DNA of 64,000 bases from Mesorhizobium sp. GbtcB19 (GTDB lineage Bacteria; Pseudomonadota; Alphaproteobacteria; Rhizobiales; Rhizobiaceae): the NCBI RefSeq assembly GCF_019091085.1, contig NZ_JAGXJY010000012.1:62001-126000 (forward strand), written 5' to 3'. Shown here one piece after another: positions 16,400 to 25,941 of this stretch (its first letter is position 1; each line of letters begins with the position of its first letter). The position numbers and the translations under genes are program-made. The notes under the pieces were generated by a model. It was not told the DNA's origin and did not search any database. It saw nothing but the letters and a program-made list of their open reading frames with translations.

Positions 16400-17800
16400 A
16401 TGACGGGTAGCAAGGACTATGTGGTCGCCGACATCTCGCTTGCCGGCTGGGGCCGCAAGGAGATCGAGATCGCCGAAACCGAAATGCCGGGCCTGATGGC
16501 CTGCCGCGAGGAGTTCGGCGCCAAGAAGCCGCTCAAGGGCGCGCGCATCACCGGCTCGCTGCACATGACCATCCAGACGGCGGTTCTGATCGAGACGCTG
16601 AAGGCGCTGGGCGCCGACGTCCGCTGGGCCTCCTGCAACATCTTCTCGACGCAGGACCATGCGGCGGCGGCGATCGCCGAGGCAGGCATCCCGGTGTTCG
16701 CCATCAAGGGCGAGTCGCTGGAAGACTATTGGGACTACACCGACCGCATCTTCCAGTGGACCGACGGCGGCACCTCCAACATGATCCTCGACGATGGCGG
16801 CGACGCCACCATGTACATCCTGCTCGGCGCCCGCGCCGAGGCCGGCGAGGACGTGCTGTCGAACCCCGGCAGCGAAGAGGAAGAGATCCTGTTCGCCCAG
16901 ATCAAGAAGCGCCTGAAGGCCTCGCCCGGCTTCTTCACCAAGCAGCGCGAGGCGATCCGCGGCGTCACCGAGGAAACCACCACCGGCGTCAATCGCCTCT
17001 ACCAGCTGCAGAAGAAGGGCCTGTTGCCCTTCCCGGCGATCAACGTCAACGACTCCGTCACCAAGTCGAAATTCGACAACAAATATGGCTGCAAGGAATC
17101 GCTGGTCGACGGCATCCGCCGCGGCACCGACACCATGATGGCCGGCAAGGTCGCGGTGGTCTGCGGCTATGGCGACGTCGGCAAGGGCTCGTCCGCCTCG
17201 CTGCGTGGCGCCGGCGCCCGCGTCAAGGTCACCGAGGTCGACCCGATCTGCGCGCTGCAGGCGGCGATGGACGGCTATGAGGTGGTGACGTTGGAAGACG
17301 CGGCTCCGACGGCCGACATCGTCATCACCACCACCGGCAACAAGGACGTCGTCACGCTCGACCATATGCGGTCGATGAAGGACATGGTGATCGTCGGCAA
17401 TATCGGCCACTTCGACAACGAGATCCAGGTGGCGTCGCTGCGCAACCTGAAATGGACCAACGTCAAGCCGCAGGTCGACCTGATCACCTTCCCGGACGGC
17501 AAGCGTATGATCCTTCTGTCCGAGGGACGCCTGCTCAACCTCGGCAACGCCACCGGGCATCCGAGCTTCGTCATGTCGGCCTCGTTCACCAACCAGGTGC
17601 TGGCGCAGATCGAGCTTTTCTCCAAGCACGGCCAGTATCAGAACCAGGTCTATGTGCTGCCCAAGCACCTCGATGAGAAGGTGGCGCGGCTGCATCTCGA
17701 CAAGCTCGGCGCCAGGCTCACGGAGCTGTCCGGCGAACAGGCCGCCTATATCGGCGTGACGCCGCAGGGTCCGTTCAAGCCGGAACACTACCGCTATTAA
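16400..17800 (+). CDS. ahcY: adenosylhomocysteinase
   Basis: The enzyme reversibly hydrolyses S-adenosylhomocysteine to adenosine and homocysteine, relieving product inhibition of methyltransferases. The 466-residue protein contains [15 protein letters not shown] near the N-terminus, the NAD-binding [10 protein letters not shown] and the C-terminal PEHYRY. The insert [20 protein letters not shown] is the extra segment of the long bacterial form. The start at 16400 has CGGAG upstream. It follows the regulatory PTS genes after a 166-bp gap with its own palindrome, so it probably has a separate promoter. A strong terminator follows. Confidence 0.98.
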   Translation: MTGSKDYVVADISLAGWGRKEIEIAETEMPGLMACREEFGAKKPLKGARITGSLHMTIQTAVLIETLKALGADVRWASCNIFSTQDHAAAAIAEAGIPVFAIKGESLEDYWDYTDRIFQWTDGGTSNMILDDGGDATMYILLGARAEAGEDVLSNPGSEEEEILFAQIKKRLKASPGFFTKQREAIRGVTEETTTGVNRLYQLQKKGLLPFPAINVNDSVTKSKFDNKYGCKESLVDGIRRGTDTMMAGKVAVVCGYGDVGKGSSASLRGAGARVKVTEVDPICALQAAMDGYEVVTLEDAAPTADIVITTTGNKDVVTLDHMRSMKDMVIVGNIGHFDNEIQVASLRNLKWTNVKPQVDLITFPDGKRMILLSEGRLLNLGNATGHPSFVMSASFTNQVLAQIELFSKHGQYQNQVYVLPKHLDEKVARLHLDKLGARLTELSGEQAAYIGVTPQGPFKPEHYRY

Positions 17801-17828
17801 CCAAAGCGAAATTATCTACCAGATATTG

Positions 17829-17866
17829 AAGCCGGGTGGTTGACTTTCCGCCCGGCTTTATTTTTT
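17829..17866 (+). terminator. rho-independent terminator of ahcY
   Basis: AAGCCGGG (17829-17836) pairs with CCCGGCTT (17851-17858) across a 14-base loop, followed by TATTTTTT. It begins 29 bases after the ahcY stop codon. Confidence 0.9.
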
Positions 17867-17990
17867 GCGCCAATGATTCTTCACGCCGATTCCGGCAGGC
17901 GTTATTGTTGTGATTCGCGGTCCGGGGACAGGATGGGCCGGGGACGCATTCAGGGCGGTCTTGCATTCAAGCGGCGAAGAGGACCAAGAC

Positions 17991-20570
17991 ATGCCGGGGG
18001 ATTACCCGCTACGCGCGGGAAAGGCCGTTTCCGGCGGCCATGAGGATTCGAACGAGGCCGGCCTTGCCGTAAGGGGCGGCGGTTTTCGCGACGGCGCGCG
18101 GCAGGCCCTGTTGCTTGCCACTTCGGCGCTTGCCAGTCCGCTGCTTGCCTTCGCCGCCCACGCCGAGACACGCATCCCGGGAAAGGCCGCAGCGCCGGTC
18201 AGCGCCGTCGAGGTCATGCAGCTCGCCATGTTCGTCGGCGTCATGGGCGCCGCACTTGTCTCGGCCATCTTCCTGATCCGCGAGCGCGCCCGCACTGCTT
18301 CGCAGAATGTCCAGCTCAGGTCCCGCATCGCCGACGTCAATGCGGCGCTGCAGCGTTCCGAGGCGCTGCTCAATCTGCGCGACCAGCGCCTGATCGTCTG
18401 GACAACGGACAACAAGAAGGCCGAGTTGATCGGCAGCCTGCCGCTGGAAAGCGGCGCGCCCGACGACCGGTCGGCTTTCCTGGCTTTCGGCCGCTGGCTG
18501 ATGCCGCGCTCGGCGGCGGCGCTGGAGCATGCGGTCGCCGCTCTGCGCGAACAGGCGAAAGCCTTCGACCTTGTCATCGAGACCCAGGCCGGTGTGCCGC
18601 TGGAAGTGCATGGCCGCAAGAGCGCGGCGCATGTGCTGGTGCGCTTCGTCTCGCTGTCGGAGACACTCCGCAGCCAGGCCAGGCTTAAGATCGAGAACCA
18701 GCGGCTCAGCGCCGAGTACGACACCATGGTCGGCCTGCTCGACGCTTTGAAGATGCCGACCTGGCTGCGCGCGGCGGACGGCCGGTTGCAATGGGTCAAC
18801 CGCGCCTATGCCGAGGCGGTGGAGGCGGAAAGCCCGGCCGCGGCGGTGCGCGACGCCAAGGAATTCCTCGGCGGCCAGGCACGCGAGCAGATCGCCGAGC
18901 AGCACAAGTCGCGCCCGGTCTTCGAACAGACGCTTTCCACCGTGATCGAAGGCGACCGCCGCATGTTCGCGGTCACCGACTTCGCCGGCGCTGACGGCTC
19001 GGCGGGACTTGCCTGCGACACAAGCGCGGCCGAGACGATCCGCGCCGAATATGAGCGGACCGTGCGCAGCCATGCCGACACGCTCGACCAGCTGAACACC
19101 GCGGTGGCGATCTTCGACACTGACGAAAAGCTGCGCTTCTTCAACCAGGCCTTCCAGAAGCTGTGGGGTCTCGACTCGGGCTTCCTGCTCAGCGCCCCTT
19201 CGAACACGCTGCTGCTCGACCGGCTGCGCTCGGAAGGCAGGATCGCCGAACAGCCGGAATGGCGGCGCTGGAAGGAGAACCTGCTCAGCGCCTATCGCGC
19301 CGTCGAATCGCAGGAGCACTGGTGGCACCTGCCGGACGGCAAGACGATCCGCGTCGTGGCGAACCCGCAGCCGAAGGGCGGGGTGACCTGGGTGTTCGAG
19401 AACCTGACCGAGAAGATGGACCTCGAAAGCCGCTACCAGACCGCCGTGCGGGTGCAGGGCGAGACGCTGGACAACCTCGCCGAAGGCGTGGTCGTGTTCG
19501 GCCCGGACGGGCGGCTGCGGCTATCCAATCCGGCCTTCGTGGCGCTGTGGGGGCTGACGGCGGAAGCGGTCAAGCCGAACGTCCATGTTTCGGCGATCCG
19601 CGACCTGTGCGACCAGCGGGCAGCGAACAGCCCATGGGGCGGCTTCGTCGCCGCGGTCACCGGCTTCGACGACGAGCGCCGCGACCGCCGCGGCCAGATC
19701 GAGCTCGTCAACGGTACCGTTCTGAGCTACGCGGTGATCCACCTGCCGAACGGCCAGGTGATGATCACCTTCGTCGACGTCACCGACACCGTCAATGTCG
19801 AGCGGGCGTTGAAGGACAGGAACGAGGCGCTGGAGAAATCCGACCAGCTGAAGAACGAATTCGTGCAGCACGTGTCCTACGAGCTGCGCTCGCCGCTGAC
19901 CAACATCATCGGCTTCACCGAACTGCTGTCGCTGCCCGCGACCGGGCCGCTGACCGCGAAGCAAAGCGAATATGTCGAGCATGTCGGCTCGTCGTCGTCG
20001 GTGCTGCTGACCATCGTCAACGATATTCTCGACCTGGCGACCGTCGATGCCGGCATCATGCAGCTCGACATTTCCGAAATGAACATCGACCGGACGATCG
20101 CGGCGGCCGCCGAACTGGTCGCCGACCGGCTGGACGAGCACCGGATCAAGCTCGAGATCGATGCGGCGGAGGCGCCGGCGAGCTTCCATGGCGACGAGAC
20201 CCGTATCCGCCAGATCCTCTACAACCTGCTCAGCAACGCGGCGAACTACGCGCCCGAGGCGAGCACGATCCGGCTTACCTGCCGCAGGTTGGCAGATGCC
20301 GTCGAGTTCTCGGTGCATGACGATGGCCCCGGCATGCCGCCGGACGTGCTGGAATCGGTCTTCCGCCGCTTCGAGCCGCGCGCCAATGGCGGGCGGCGGC
20401 GCGGCGCCGGGCTGGGGCTCTCGATCGTCAAGAGCTTCGTCGAACTGCATGGTGGGAGCGTGCGCATCGAGACCGGCCAGGACAAGGGCACCACGGTGAT
20501 CTGCACGTTCCCGGACAAGCCTTCAGGTATCCCGGACACGCCGGCGGGCATCCGCGACGCGGCCGAGTAG
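17991..20570 (+). CDS. divL: DivL-type PAS-domain histidine-kinase homologue with Tyr at the phospho-acceptor position
   Basis: The 859-residue protein from the ATG at 17991 (AGAGGA upstream) has two N-terminal hydrophobic segments (about 38-57 and 73-97), a coiled region, several PAS domains (about 250-560), a HisKA-like dimerisation helix and a HATPase domain (NLLSNAANYAPE, DDGPGMP, GAGLGLSIVKSF). The H-box reads QHVSYELRSPLTNIIGF: Tyr630 replaces the usual histidine. This is the hallmark of DivL, the pseudo-kinase that controls CckA-CtrA cell-cycle signalling in Caulobacter and, by homology, in rhizobia. The ATP-binding site looks intact. tsaE-amgK, murU and addBA follow, a conserved neighbourhood. 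Confidence 0.92.
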   Translation: MPGDYPLRAGKAVSGGHEDSNEAGLAVRGGGFRDGARQALLLATSALASPLLAFAAHAETRIPGKAAAPVSAVEVMQLAMFVGVMGAALVSAIFLIRERARTASQNVQLRSRIADVNAALQRSEALLNLRDQRLIVWTTDNKKAELIGSLPLESGAPDDRSAFLAFGRWLMPRSAAALEHAVAALREQAKAFDLVIETQAGVPLEVHGRKSAAHVLVRFVSLSETLRSQARLKIENQRLSAEYDTMVGLLDALKMPTWLRAADGRLQWVNRAYAEAVEAESPAAAVRDAKEFLGGQAREQIAEQHKSRPVFEQTLSTVIEGDRRMFAVTDFAGADGSAGLACDTSAAETIRAEYERTVRSHADTLDQLNTAVAIFDTDEKLRFFNQAFQKLWGLDSGFLLSAPSNTLLLDRLRSEGRIAEQPEWRRWKENLLSAYRAVESQEHWWHLPDGKTIRVVANPQPKGGVTWVFENLTEKMDLESRYQTAVRVQGETLDNLAEGVVVFGPDGRLRLSNPAFVALWGLTAEAVKPNVHVSAIRDLCDQRAANSPWGGFVAAVTGFDDERRDRRGQIELVNGTVLSYAVIHLPNGQVMITFVDVTDTVNVERALKDRNEALEKSDQLKNEFVQHVSYELRSPLTNIIGFTELLSLPATGPLTAKQSEYVEHVGSSSSVLLTIVNDILDLATVDAGIMQLDISEMNIDRTIAAAAELVADRLDEHRIKLEIDAAEAPASFHGDETRIRQILYNLLSNAANYAPEASTIRLTCRRLADAVEFSVHDDGPGMPPDVLESVFRRFEPRANGGRRRGAGLGLSIVKSFVELHGGSVRIETGQDKGTTVICTFPDKPSGIPDTPAGIRDAAE

Positions 20571-20579
20571 CCAGCCTAT

Positions 20580-22091
20580 ATGACAGGGATGGTGCTCGAG
20601 CGTTTTCTCGCCGACGAGGCGGCAACGGCAAGGCTTGGCGAGGATCTCGCCATGGCGTTGCGCGGCGGCGACGCGATCGCACTCAAGGGCGATCTCGGCG
20701 CCGGCAAGTCGACACTGGCCCGCGCGTTGATCCGGGCGCTCGCCGACGACGCCAATCTCGAAGTGCCGAGCCCGACCTTCACGCTGGTGCAGAGCTACGA
20801 GACGCGCGTTCCCGTCCACCATTTCGACCTCTACCGGCTGTCGGCGCCGGATGAGCTCGACGAGCTCGGCCTCGATGATGCGCTGAGCCAAGGTACGGCG
20901 CTCGTCGAATGGCCGGAACGGGCCGGAGACCGACTGCCGACAAGCGCGCTGTGGGTCGATCTGGCCGAGCATGGTGAAGGCCGCGTTGCGCGTTTGTCGG
21001 GCCAGGGACCGGTCTTCGAGCGCGTGGCGAGATCGCTGGCCATGCGCGACTTCCTGGCTTCCGCCGGATGGGGCGAAGCCAGCCGCCGCCACTTCGTCGG
21101 CGACGCTTCCGCCCGCTCCTACGAGATCGTCGCGCTGCCCGGCCAGGCGCCGCGCGTGCTGATGAACTCGCCGCGCCTGGTGCTCGGCCCGCCCGTGCGC
21201 GACGGCAAGCCCTATGCTGTGATCGCCCACACGGCGCAATCGGTCGCGGCCTTCGTCGCCATCGACAGGGCACTGCTTGCGGCCGGCGTCAGCGTGCCGG
21301 TGATCCATGCCCAGAACCTCGACCAGGGCTTTCTGCTCATCGAACATCTCGGCTCGGAAGGCTTTTTGAGCGGCGACGGCCAGCCGATCGCCGAGCGCTA
21401 TGAGGCAGCAGCGGAACTGCTGGCCATGATGCATGGCAAGGAATGGCCCGCGCGCATGGCGGCCGCGCCCGGCGTGTTCCACGACGTGCCGCCTTTCGAT
21501 CGGGAAGCCATGCTGATCGAGGCCGACCTGCTGGTCGACTGGTATGTGCCATGGATTACCGGCGAGCAGCCCGACAGCGAATTGCGGGCAGGCTATCACC
21601 GGGTGTGGAATGAGCTCCTCGATCGCCTCGCGGGCAGCGAATACACGCTGACGCTGCGCGATTTCCATTCGCCCAACATCATCTGGCGCGCGGAGCGATC
21701 CGGCCTCGACCGGCTCGGCATCGTCGACGTCCAGGACGCGCTGATCGGCCCAGCGGCCTATGACGTCGCTTCGCTTGCCATGGATGCGCGCGTCACCGTC
21801 TCGCCCGAGATCGAGCGGCGGACGGTGGCTGCCTATGTCGCGGCGCGGCGCGCAACCGGCGCCTTCGACGAGGCCGGCTTCGCCGAGGCCTATGCGATCA
21901 TGGCGGCTCAGCGCAATTCGAAGATCCTCGGCATCTTCGTGCGGCTCGAAAAGCGCGACGGCAAGCCTTACTATCTGAAACACCTGCCGCGCATCCGCGA
22001 TTATCTAAGGCGGGCGCTGGCGCATCCGGCGCTGGCTGGCCTGAAGGAATTCTACATGGCCCACGGTCTGCTCGAGGAACGGGTCCCATGA
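20580..22091 (+). CDS. TsaE-AmgK fusion: tRNA t6A ATPase plus cell-wall sugar kinase
   Basis: This 503-residue protein joins two enzymes. Residues 1-155 are TsaE (YjeE), the ATPase of the tRNA threonylcarbamoyladenosine complex: Walker A GDLGAGKSTLARAL, SPTFTLVQSY, HFDLYRL, LVEWPER. Residues about 160-503 are an aminoglycoside-phosphotransferase-fold kinase of the AmgK type, with catalytic LRDFHSPNIIW and metal-binding GIVDVQDALIGPAAYD. AmgK phosphorylates N-acetylmuramic acid or GlcNAc at the anomeric carbon during peptidoglycan recycling. murU, the next enzyme, starts inside the final codons (four-base overlap). The fusion is a recurring arrangement in Hyphomicrobiales and is not a frame error. 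Confidence 0.93.
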   Translation: MTGMVLERFLADEAATARLGEDLAMALRGGDAIALKGDLGAGKSTLARALIRALADDANLEVPSPTFTLVQSYETRVPVHHFDLYRLSAPDELDELGLDDALSQGTALVEWPERAGDRLPTSALWVDLAEHGEGRVARLSGQGPVFERVARSLAMRDFLASAGWGEASRRHFVGDASARSYEIVALPGQAPRVLMNSPRLVLGPPVRDGKPYAVIAHTAQSVAAFVAIDRALLAAGVSVPVIHAQNLDQGFLLIEHLGSEGFLSGDGQPIAERYEAAAELLAMMHGKEWPARMAAAPGVFHDVPPFDREAMLIEADLLVDWYVPWITGEQPDSELRAGYHRVWNELLDRLAGSEYTLTLRDFHSPNIIWRAERSGLDRLGIVDVQDALIGPAAYDVASLAMDARVTVSPEIERRTVAAYVAARRATGAFDEAGFAEAYAIMAAQRNSKILGIFVRLEKRDGKPYYLKHLPRIRDYLRRALAHPALAGLKEFYMAHGLLEERVP

Positions 22092-22825
22092 AGCCCCCAA
22101 CCATGACGCCGACGACCGCGATGGTGCTGGCGGCCGGGCTTGGCAAGCGCATGCGGCCGATCACCGACACGATGCCGAAGCCGCTGGTGACGATCGCCGG
22201 CAAGACCTTGCTCGACTGGGGGTTGGACAGCCTCGAGGCGGCCGGCATCGCCAGGGCCGTCGTCAACGTGCATTACCTGCCCGAGCAGATCGTCGAGCAT
22301 GTCGCCAGCCGCAAAGCGCCGAAGATCGTCATCTCCGACGAGCGCGAGGCGCTGCTCGAATCGGCGGGCGGCATCGTCAAGGCACTGCCGCTGCTTGGCA
22401 GCGAACCCTTCTATATCATCAACGCCGATACCTTCTGGATCGACAGCGGCAAACCCAGCCTCGAGCGTCTCGCCCTTGCATGGGACGCCGCCAGAATGGA
22501 TATTCTGCTGATGCTTACCGATCTCGACTCAGCGACCGGGCATTGCATCGGCACCGATTTCCTGGTGGCGCCCGACGGCGCGCTCCAGCGCTCGAAGGGC
22601 GACCCGGCTGGGCTGATCTATGCAGGCGCTGCGATCGTCCATCCGCGCATTTTCGAGGGTGCGCCCACAGGCTCGCATTCGCTCAATGTCTATTTCGACA
22701 AGGCGATCGCCGCCGGGCGCCTGTTCGGCATCAAGATGCACGGACGCTGGATCACCGTCGGCACGCCGGACGCCATCCCCGCCGCCGAGGCGGCCGTCGC
22801 CGGCGCCCTAGCGAAGGCGGTATGA
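22088..22825 (+). CDS. murU: N-acetylmuramate-1-phosphate uridylyltransferase
   Basis: MurU converts MurNAc-1-phosphate and UTP to UDP-MurNAc, so recycled wall sugar bypasses MurA, the fosfomycin target. The 245-residue nucleotidyltransferase has the signature MVLAAGLGKRMRPITDTMPKPLV at the N-terminus, IINADTFWID near residue 115 and the C-terminal ITVGTPDA. It lies directly after the AmgK domain and overlaps it. Adjacency of kinase and uridylyltransferase makes the recycling role more likely than a general sugar-1-phosphate function. Confidence 0.93.
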   Translation: MKPPTMTPTTAMVLAAGLGKRMRPITDTMPKPLVTIAGKTLLDWGLDSLEAAGIARAVVNVHYLPEQIVEHVASRKAPKIVISDEREALLESAGGIVKALPLLGSEPFYIINADTFWIDSGKPSLERLALAWDAARMDILLMLTDLDSATGHCIGTDFLVAPDGALQRSKGDPAGLIYAGAAIVHPRIFEGAPTGSHSLNVYFDKAIAAGRLFGIKMHGRWITVGTPDAIPAAEAAVAGALAKAV

Positions 22826-25800
22826 GCGGCGCGCGCCGCGTCCTTTCCATCCCACCCGGAGCGCCGTTCCTGCCGACGCTGGCGGAGGCGTTGCTCGACG
22901 GGCGCCTGATCCCCGGCTTCCGCTTCGACGGCGAGCCGCTGGCGCTCGCCGACGCCACCATCTATGTGCCGACGCGGCGCGCGGCGCGGGCGCTGCGTGG
23001 CGCCTTCGTCGACCGGCTTGGGCAGCGCTCGGCCATCCTGCCGACGGTGCGGCCGCTCGGCGAGTTCGACGAGGACGAGGCGGCCTTCGACGCCGAATCG
23101 GCGCCGGCCATCGAGCTTGCACCGCCGATCGCCGCGCAGGAGCGGCTGCTTTTGCTGGCGCCTTTGGTGCGCGCCTGGAAGGAAAGCCTGCCGGCGCATG
23201 TCCGGGCTCGGTTCGACGAGGAATTCGTCGTGCCGACCTCGGCCGCGGACGCAATCTGGCTGGCGCGCGACCTTGCCGGGCTGATGGACGAGATCGAGAC
23301 CGAAGGCACGGACTGGGCGAAGCTCGCGACGCTGGTCACCGGCAACCTCGCCGGATGGTGGCAGGTGACGCTCGATTTCCTCGGCATCGTCACCGACAAC
23401 TGGCCGAAGCTGCTAGAAGAACGCAACCGCTCGAACCCCGCGGCGCATCGCAGCGCGTTGATCCGCCTGGAGGCGACGCGGCTGAAGCGCAATCCGCCGG
23501 CAGGACCGGTGATTGCTGCCGGTTCGACCGGTTCCATTCCCGCCACGGCCGAGCTGCTTGGCGTGATCGCCGGACTGCCCAACGGCGCCGTCGTGCTGCC
23601 GGGGCTCGACCGCGAACTGGACGAGGCATCCTTCGCCGCGATCACGGCGCCCGGCGCGCGCCCGGCGACGCTGGGTCACCCGCAATACGGCCTCGCCAAG
23701 CTGCTCGGCGGTATCGGCATTCCGCGCCGCGATGTCGAGGACATCGTCGCGGCGCCATCTCCGCTTGCGCTGCGCGCGGCTCTTGTCGGCGAAGCGTTGC
23801 GGCCGGCCGAAACCACGGAGTATTGGACCGAGACGCGGCCACGCTTCACGGCGAGCGATGTCGAACAGGCGCTTGCCGGCGTGACGCTGGTGGAGGCGGC
23901 GAACGAACGCGACGAGGCGGCGGCAATCGCCATCGCGCTGAAGCGCGCCGTCGAGACGCCGGGCAAGCGCGCGGCGCTCGTCACCGGCGACCGCGCGCTG
24001 GCGCGGCGGGTTTCGGCCGAGCTTCTGCGCTTCGGCGTCGTCGCCGACGATTCCGGCGGCGCGCCGCTCGCCAACACGCCGGCCGCCAGCCTGCTCAGGC
24101 TGGCGCTCAGCGCCGCGTTCCGGCCCGGCGATCCGGTGGGCCTGCTCGCCTTGCTCAAGCATCCGCTGCTCGGGCTCGGCCTGGAACGCCGGAGCGTGCG
24201 CAAGGCCGCCGAACTCGTCGAGCTGGTCGCCCTGCGGGGAGGCACGGGCCGGCCCGATGTCGCATCTCTCGACGCGCTTTTCGAGACACGGCTCGCGGAG
24301 CTGAGCGGCGACACAAGGCAGCCTTTCTGGTTTTCGCGCCTGTCCGTACGCGGCATCGAGCAGGCGCAAGGCATGCTTAGCCGCCTCATCAACGCGCTCT
24401 CACCGCTGACGGCGACGCGCCAGGAGAACGACGCCGATATCACAACACTGACGCGCGCGAGCGTGGTTGCGCTGGAGGATCTGGGCCGCGCGGTCGATGG
24501 CAGCCTGACCGACCTTTATGCCGGCGACGCCGGCGAAAAACTCGCCGATCTGCTGCGCGGGCTGGTCGCCGCATCCTCGCCCTTCACATTCGCGGCCGGC
24601 GAATGGCCCGACGTGATGGAGGCGCTGATCGCGCCGGAGACGGTGAAGCCGGCGCAGGGCACCGACCGCAACATCGCCATTTGGGGCGCGCTGGAAGCCC
24701 GGCTGCAGAACGTCGATACGCTGGTCATCGGCGGGCTCAATGAAGGGGTCTGGCCGCGCAAACCCGAGAGCGACCGCTTCATGTCGCGGCTGATGAAGAC
24801 CGGCATCGATCTCGAGCCGCCGGAACGCCGCATCGGTCTTGCCGCGCATGATTTCCAGATGGCGATGGGTACGAAAGAGGTCGTGCTGACGCGTTCGGCG
24901 CGCTCCGGCGATGCACCGGCGGTGCCGTCGCGCTGGCTGCAGCGCATGCTGACCTTCATCGGCAAGGAGCCGGCGACGGTATTGCGCGGGCGCGGCGACG
25001 CGCTGCTTGCCTGGGCACGCGCGCTAGACGCGGGCGAAAGGAAGGATTTTGCGGCGCGCCCGCAGCCTAAGCCGCCGCTCAGCCAGCGACCGCGGCACTT
25101 CTCGGTCACCGAGATCGAGACGCTGCGCCGCGACCCCTACGCGGTCTATGCGCGGCGCATCCTCGGCCTGATGCCGCTCGAGCCGCTGATCCGCGATCCG
25201 GGCGCCGCCGAACGCGGCACGCTGTTCCACGAAATCTTGCATCTGTTCTCGCGGCGGGTCGAGGATCCAAGAGCGCCGAACGCGCTGGCAAGCCTCATCG
25301 AGGCGGGTCGTGTTTGCTTTGCCGACGCAAAGCTTCCACCCGACATCGAGGCTGTCTGGTGGCCGCGTTTCGAAAAGCTCGCCGAAAACATCATCGAATG
25401 GGAGCATGGCCGGGCCGATGCCGTTGCCCGGCGCCATGCCGAGGAACGCGCCGAGAAAACGGTGGTCGGCCGCACCGGCGTGACGCTGTCCGGCTACGCC
25501 GACCGCGTCGACCTGCTTGCCGGCGGCATGGCGGACATCCTCGACTACAAGACCGGCTCCTCGCCCTCGAAAGCGCAGGCGCACACGCTGCTGTCGCCGC
25601 AGCTGGCGCTGGAAGGCGCGTTGCTCCGGCGTGGCGCCTTCAAGGAGCTCGGCATTCGCGAGCCTTCGCAGCTTGCCTTCGTGCGGCTGAAGCCGAATGG
25701 CGAGGTGTTCGAGGAATCGATCCTCGAATACAACCGCAAGCCCCGCACCGCCAATGACCTTTCCGAGGAAGCCTGGGCGCGGCTGGAACGGCTGCTCTTC

Positions 25801-25941
25801 CACTATGCCGACCCGACCACCGGCTATCTGTCGCGCGCGCTGCCTTTCCGCGAGGGCGAAGCCGACGGCGACTACGACCACCTGGCGCGCGTGCTGGAAT
25901 GGTCGGCCGGCGGCGCCAGCGAAGACGAGGCGGAAGGATGA
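22822..25941 (+). CDS. addB: double-strand break repair protein AddB (alphaproteobacterial type)
   Basis: AddB is the helicase-like/nuclease subunit of the AddAB complex, which resects DNA ends for RecA. The 1039-residue protein starts with PTRRAARALRGAF (a degenerate helicase fold) and has conserved GLNEGVWPR and PERRIGLAAHDF segments. Its C-terminus holds a PD-(D/E)XK nuclease domain with GTLFHEILH and the catalytic ADILDYKTGS. The start ATG overlaps the murU stop as ATGA, and the stop overlaps the addA start. Expression with cell-wall recycling genes reflects conserved order and does not imply shared function. Confidence 0.95.
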   Translation: MSGARRVLSIPPGAPFLPTLAEALLDGRLIPGFRFDGEPLALADATIYVPTRRAARALRGAFVDRLGQRSAILPTVRPLGEFDEDEAAFDAESAPAIELAPPIAAQERLLLLAPLVRAWKESLPAHVRARFDEEFVVPTSAADAIWLARDLAGLMDEIETEGTDWAKLATLVTGNLAGWWQVTLDFLGIVTDNWPKLLEERNRSNPAAHRSALIRLEATRLKRNPPAGPVIAAGSTGSIPATAELLGVIAGLPNGAVVLPGLDRELDEASFAAITAPGARPATLGHPQYGLAKLLGGIGIPRRDVEDIVAAPSPLALRAALVGEALRPAETTEYWTETRPRFTASDVEQALAGVTLVEAANERDEAAAIAIALKRAVETPGKRAALVTGDRALARRVSAELLRFGVVADDSGGAPLANTPAASLLRLALSAAFRPGDPVGLLALLKHPLLGLGLERRSVRKAAELVELVALRGGTGRPDVASLDALFETRLAELSGDTRQPFWFSRLSVRGIEQAQGMLSRLINALSPLTATRQENDADITTLTRASVVALEDLGRAVDGSLTDLYAGDAGEKLADLLRGLVAASSPFTFAAGEWPDVMEALIAPETVKPAQGTDRNIAIWGALEARLQNVDTLVIGGLNEGVWPRKPESDRFMSRLMKTGIDLEPPERRIGLAAHDFQMAMGTKEVVLTRSARSGDAPAVPSRWLQRMLTFIGKEPATVLRGRGDALLAWARALDAGERKDFAARPQPKPPLSQRPRHFSVTEIETLRRDPYAVYARRILGLMPLEPLIRDPGAAERGTLFHEILHLFSRRVEDPRAPNALASLIEAGRVCFADAKLPPDIEAVWWPRFEKLAENIIEWEHGRADAVARRHAEERAEKTVVGRTGVTLSGYADRVDLLAGGMADILDYKTGSSPSKAQAHTLLSPQLALEGALLRRGAFKELGIREPSQLAFVRLKPNGEVFEESILEYNRKPRTANDLSEEAWARLERLLFHYADPTTGYLSRALPFREGEADGDYDHLARVLEWSAGGASEDEAEG

